This document shows, one piece after another, positions 40,876-44,256 of a DNA stretch of 44,256 nucleotides. The DNA is from Desulfobacca_B sp046538075 (lineage in GTDB: Bacteria > Desulfobacterota > Desulfobaccia > Desulfobaccales > Desulfobaccaceae), in contig JBKHJN010000023.1 in assembly GCA_046538075.1 (NCBI GenBank), positions 1 to 44,256 on the forward strand. Reading direction: 5' to 3'. The position numbers and the translations under genes are program-made. Under the pieces are notes generated by a model. The model saw nothing but the letters and a program-made list of their open reading frames with translations. It was not told where the DNA came from and ran no database searches. How positions within the stretch are numbered: the stretch's first letter is position 1; each line of letters begins with the position of its first letter.

Positions 40876-43617
40876 ATGGCCAGTCCAACTTTAAGTATCA
40901 ATGACACTATCGTCGAATTCGCGCCCGGCCAGACCATCCTGGAGGCGGCCCGGGGGGCGGGGATCGACATCCCCACCCTGTGTTACCTGAAGGGCACCAC
41001 CCCCACCGGGTCCTGCCGGGTCTGCGTGGTCGAAGTCGAAGGGGCCCGCACCCTGCTGCCGGCCTGCTCCACCGCCGCCGCCGCCAATATGGTGGTCCAG
41101 ACCGAATCGGCGCGGGTGGTGGCGGCCCGCCAGATGGTCATCGAACTGCTGCTGGCCTCCGGCAACCATAACTGCTTCACCTATAAGGCTGAACGTGATC
41201 AGAGCTTTAAAGTTGAAGACGCCATCTTCTGTGAGGCCGAAGGCGAATGTGAGTTACAAGCCTTGGCAGAACGGTACCAGGTTTTTCCCCCCACTTTTGC
41301 TAACCCGCCCGACACGGCGTATTATTATGAAGACAATAACAGTATGATCGTGCGGGATTTTTCCAAGTGCATCATGTGCGGTCGGTGCGTGCGGGCCTGT
41401 TGCGAGCGCCAGGTCAATCTGGCCATCGACCTCGGCTACCGCGGCTCGCACAACAAGATCGTCGCCCGCGGGGATTATCCTTATATCGACTCCGATTGCG
41501 TCTTTTGCGGGGAGTGCGTCCAGGCCTGTCCGGTGGGGGCCTTGCTGGACAAGGCGGCCCGCTTTCAGGGGCGGCCCTGGGAGCGCACTAAGGTGCGGTC
41601 CACCTGCGCCTACTGCGGGGTCGGCTGCCAGATCGACCTGCACGTCAAGGACGGCCGCATCGTCAAGATCACCGGTGCGGATGAGATCCCCAACGAGGGC
41701 CGGCTGTGCGTCAAAGGCCGCTTTGGCTGGGGCTTTGTGCACCATCCCGACCGCCTCACCACGCCCCTGATCAAGGAGGGCGGCGCCTTCCGGGAGGCCA
41801 CCTGGGAGGAGGCCCTGGACCTGACCGCCCGGCGCTTAAAGGAGATCAAGGACCAAGACGGCGCTGACAAGATCGGCGGCTGGTGTTCGGCCCGGGTCAC
41901 CAACGAAGAAAACTACCTGTTCCAGAAATTCATGCGGGCGGTGATCGGCACCAACCACGTCGACCACTGCGCTCGTCTCTGACACAGCTCCACGGTGGCC
42001 GGTCTGGCCGCCGCCTTTGGCTCCGGAGCCATGACCAACTCCATTGCCGAGCTGGAAGACACCGACTGCATCCTGGTGATCGGCTCCAACACCACCGAGA
42101 ATCATCCGGTGATTGCCGCCCGCCTCAAACGGGCGGCCCGCTTGAAGCATAAAACTTTGATTGTCATTGATCCGCGGCGCATCGACCTGGTGCGGCACGC
42201 CACCATCTGGGTACGCCACTGCCCCGGCACCGACATCGCGGTGATCAATGGCCTGATGAACGTCATCATTCAAGAAAATCTCCACGCCCAAGACTACATT
42301 ACCGCCCGCACCGAGGGCTTTGAGGCCTTAAAAGACACGGTCGCCAAGTACACCCCGGAATACGTCGAGCAGATCAGCGGCGTCCCGGCGGAGGCGTTGC
42401 GGCGGGTGGCGCGGCTCTATGCCAGCGCCCCGGCCGCGGCCATCGTCTATACCATGGGCATCACCCAGCACACCGTGGGCACCGACAACGTCAAATCGCT
42501 GGCCAACCTGGCCATGCTGTGCGGCAATGTCGGCATCGAGGGTGGCGGCGTCAATCCGTTGCGGGGCCAGAACAACGTCCAGGGGGCCTGCGACATGGGC
42601 GGCCTGCCCAATGTCTTCTCCGGCTACCAGGCGGTCACCGATCCGGCCCACCGCCAGAAGATGGAGGCGGCCTGGGGGGTCAGCAACCTCCCCGACTACG
42701 TCGGCATGACCATGACCGACATGCTGCCCGGCATCGCCCAGGGCAAGCTCAAGGCCCTGTATATCATGGGGGAAAATCCGGTAATCTCCGACCCCGACTC
42801 CGACCACGCGGTGGCGGCCTTCAAACAACTGGATTTTCTGGTAGTCCAGGATATCTTCCTGACCGAGACTGCCCAGCTGGCCGACGTGGTGCTGCCCGCC
42901 GCCACTTTTGCCGAAAAAGATGGCACCTTCAGCAACACTGAGCGCCGGGTGGCCCGGGTGCGCCCGGCCATCCCGGCGGTAGGCCAATCGCGGCCGGATT
43001 GGCAGATTATCTGCGAGTTGTCCCGGCGGCTGGGCTACAATATGGACTATGCCAACGCCGAGGCCATTTTCGATGAGCTGCGCCAGGTGACTCCCTCCTA
43101 TGCCGGCATCACCTACGCCCGGCTGCAGAGCGAGGGCGGCCTGCAATGGCCCTGCCCCACCACCGATCACCCTGGTACCAAGTACCTGCACAAGGATAAA
43201 TTCGCCCGCGGCCTGGGCCAGTTCTTTGCCATTGAGCATCGCGAGCCGGCCGAGCTGCCTGACGCCGATTATCCTTTGACCCTGACCACCGGCCGGGTGC
43301 TCTACCAGTATCACACCGGCACCATGAGCCGCCGGGCCGCCGGCCTGGTGGAAAAGGCCCCGGAGTGTTTCGTGGAGCTGGCCCAAGAAGACGCGGCCCG
43401 CTACGGCATTGGCGAGGGCGACCAGGTCAAGGTGCGCTCCCGCCGCGGCGAGATCACCGCCAAGGCCCAGATCTCGACCAAGGCCATCCCCGGCACCATC
43501 TTCGTGCCCTTCCACTACGGCGAGGCCGCGGCCAACAAACTCACCATTGCTGCCCTCGACCCGGTAGCCAAAATCCCCGAATACAAGGTCTGCGCCGTGC
43601 AGATTGAAAAAGCTTAA
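40876..43617 (+). CDS. fdhA: Selenocysteine formate dehydrogenase catalytic subunit (FdhA type)
   Basis: One 913-residue gene read through an in-frame TGA at 41980-41982 (codon 369) as selenocysteine: ...DHCAR-L-U-HSSTVAGLA, matching the R-[V/L]-U-H active site of formate dehydrogenases. Domains: [2Fe-2S] ferredoxin (C36, C47, C50, C64), His/Cys cluster region (C100, C119, C125), two [4Fe-4S] motifs (CIMCGRCVRAC, CVFCGECVQACP), the CAYCGVGC cluster, the molybdopterin/tungstopterin domains and a C-terminal MopB domain. It oxidises formate or reduces CO2, probably with NuoE/F-like partners beyond the window. Unusual: 18 residues separate C100 and C119 where copy 2 has a C-x2-C. The ribosome site AAAGGGA is distant (about 12 bases). 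Confidence 0.94.
40911..41177 (+). repeat. 267-bp perfect repeat, copy 1 (in fdhA)
   Basis: Identical base for base to 43873-44139 in the second fdhA; covers codons about 12-100, including the [2Fe-2S] ferredoxin domain. A further identical block of about 55 bases follows at 41288-41342 (matching 44202-44256), after a divergent stretch. Confidence 0.93.
41980..42012 (+). promoter_or_regulatory. SECIS element for selenocysteine insertion
   Basis: The UGA at 41980 is followed eleven bases later by a 7-base-pair stem GGUGGCC / GGCCGCC (41994-42000 with 42006-42012, one G-U pair) closing the loop GGUCU. The GGUCU loop and its distance from UGA match the SelB-binding hairpin of E. coli fdhF. Confidence 0.88.
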
Positions 43618-43743
43618 TTCCTTTCCAAACATCTGCTTGATAACCTGCCGATCTAATTCTGACCCTCTCCAGATTATTATAATTTTTCAGACCTGTTCCA
43701 GTGATATGTCATTAAAGACATAATAATATAAGCTATTTATGTG

Positions 43744-43771
43744 TTGACTTTCACATATTCCCTTATATAAG
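43744..43771 (+). promoter_or_regulatory. Promoter of the second fdhA
   Basis: TTGACT (43744-43749), 16 bases, TATAAG (43766-43771). It uses the same -35 hexamer and spacing as the first fdhA promoter, although the surrounding sequence is unrelated. The 220-base gap between the two genes otherwise shows nothing. Confidence 0.55.
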
Positions 43772-43837
43772 ATGGATAAAAGATTAATAGCCTCAGATAG
43801 TGTTATTCGCCCACCTTGAGATGGAGGTTCAAGAGGC

Positions 43838-44256
43838 ATGCCTAATTCAACTCTAAGTATAAATGGACAAACCGTCGAATTCGCGCCCGGCCAGACCATC
43901 CTGGAGGCGGCCCGGGGGGCGGGGATCGACATCCCCACCCTGTGTTACCTGAAGGGCACCACCCCCACCGGGTCCTGCCGGGTCTGCGTGGTCGAAGTCG
44001 AAGGGGCCCGCACCCTGCTGCCGGCCTGCTCCACCGCCGCCGCCGCCAATATGGTGGTCCAGACCGAATCGGCGCGGGTGGTGGCGGCCCGCCAGATGGT
44101 CATCGAACTGCTGCTGGCCTCCGGCAACCATAACTGCTTGATCTGTGAGGCCAATGGGGAATGCGAGTTGCAGGCCCTAGCCTATCGCTACCAGGTGCCC
44201 ACCCCCACTTTTGCTAACCCGCCCGACACGGCGTATTATTATGAAGACAATAACAG
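43838..44256 (+). CDS. fdhA: Second formate dehydrogenase catalytic subunit, 5' part
   Basis: The N-terminal 139 codons of a second fdhA, cut by the window end. GGAGG ten bases before ATG 43838 makes a better ribosome site than in copy 1. The [2Fe-2S] ferredoxin domain is the same protein as in copy 1 from residue 13 to 100. After NHNC it has the expected C-x2-C-x5-C cluster spacing (CLICEANGEC), so copy 2 looks like the ancestral form and copy 1 the altered one. Whether it also uses selenocysteine cannot be seen. Confidence 0.88.
   Translation, partial: MPNSTLSINGQTVEFAPGQTILEAARGAGIDIPTLCYLKGTTPTGSCRVCVVEVEGARTLLPACSTAAAANMVVQTESARVVAARQMVIELLLASGNHNCLICEANGECELQALAYRYQVPTPTFANPPDTAYYYEDNN
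43873..44139 (+). repeat. 267-bp perfect repeat, copy 2 (in second fdhA)
   Basis: Exact copy of 40911-41177 at a distance of 2962 bases. No synonymous differences occur, while the flanking codons on both sides differ, which points to recent gene conversion or a very recent duplication limited to this block. The shared sequence resumes at 44202 and runs to the window edge. Confidence 0.93.

Noticed and set aside
42328..43632. A 434-residue minus-strand open frame opposite fdhA
   Set aside because: It is a shadow of high-GC codon bias, rich in Gly/Ala/His and Val with no recognisable domain. The plus-strand gene has every expected motif.

Overview
The window looks like chromosomal DNA of a Desulfobacterota (deltaproteobacterial) anaerobe, possibly a Desulfobacca- or Syntrophobacter-like lineage. 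The grounds are a selenocysteine-containing NAD(P)-type formate dehydrogenase, the DKFP-type (archaeal-type) entry to the shikimate pathway, a menaquinone methyltransferase, a sigma-54 promoter and a GC-rich coding bias. This placement is inference, since there is no rRNA or other strong marker in view.

Layout. 1-2925: a decayed type I restriction-modification locus read leftward (hsdM fragment, IS3-family remnant, hsdS fragment, then a mntA-hepT toxin-antitoxin pair, then hsdR broken by a frameshift and a nonsense codon). It lies next to an initiator tRNA gene (3227-3303). 3481-4051: a sigma-54-type promoter driving a PqqD-like gene and a small ORF. 4062-5312: an MFS carrier. 5426-11162: a six-gene aromatic operon on the minus strand, in transcription order aroA' (ADTH synthase), aroB' (DHQ synthase II), pheA, aroD, aroE, aroA. 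Its leader (11220-11430) has a promoter, a 28-residue leader peptide dense in Phe/Tyr/Trp codons, alternative pairing segments and a Rho-independent terminator, which together form a classical transcription attenuator.

11572-18955: carA, carB and purF on the plus strand, separated by three copies of a GC-rich, MITE-like inverted repeat; purF has no canonical start codon in the right place. 19059-20932: hicB-hicA, folD and a small lipoprotein on the minus strand. 21150-26440: menG, tRNA-Pro, an oligopeptide-binding lipoprotein, a ClC-CBS transporter and a polysaccharide deacetylase. 26501-33989: two UspA proteins, a small operon around an SDH-type membrane serine protease, a cyclodeaminase-family enzyme, a methyltransferase, a GAF-GGDEF diguanylate cyclase, KdsD and unknowns.

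34117-39776: a compact plus-strand cluster that I regard as the most unusual system here. It holds a GNAT protein whose N-terminal domain ends in Gly-Gly, a 384-residue protein with an E2-like His-Pro...Ile-Cys segment, an unknown, a ClpX-like unfoldase without the zinc domain or ClpP-docking loop, a JAB/JAMM metalloprotease, and a two-lobed ThiF/E1-like activating enzyme. The last three overlap at their start and stop codons. This is a candidate ubiquitin-like conjugation and unfolding system.

40011-44256: a secreted Cache-domain protein, then a selenocysteine formate dehydrogenase gene (in-frame UGA plus a SECIS hairpin with a GGUCU loop), and then the start of a second fdhA copy sharing a perfect 267-bp block with the first. 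The window ends inside this duplicated sequence.
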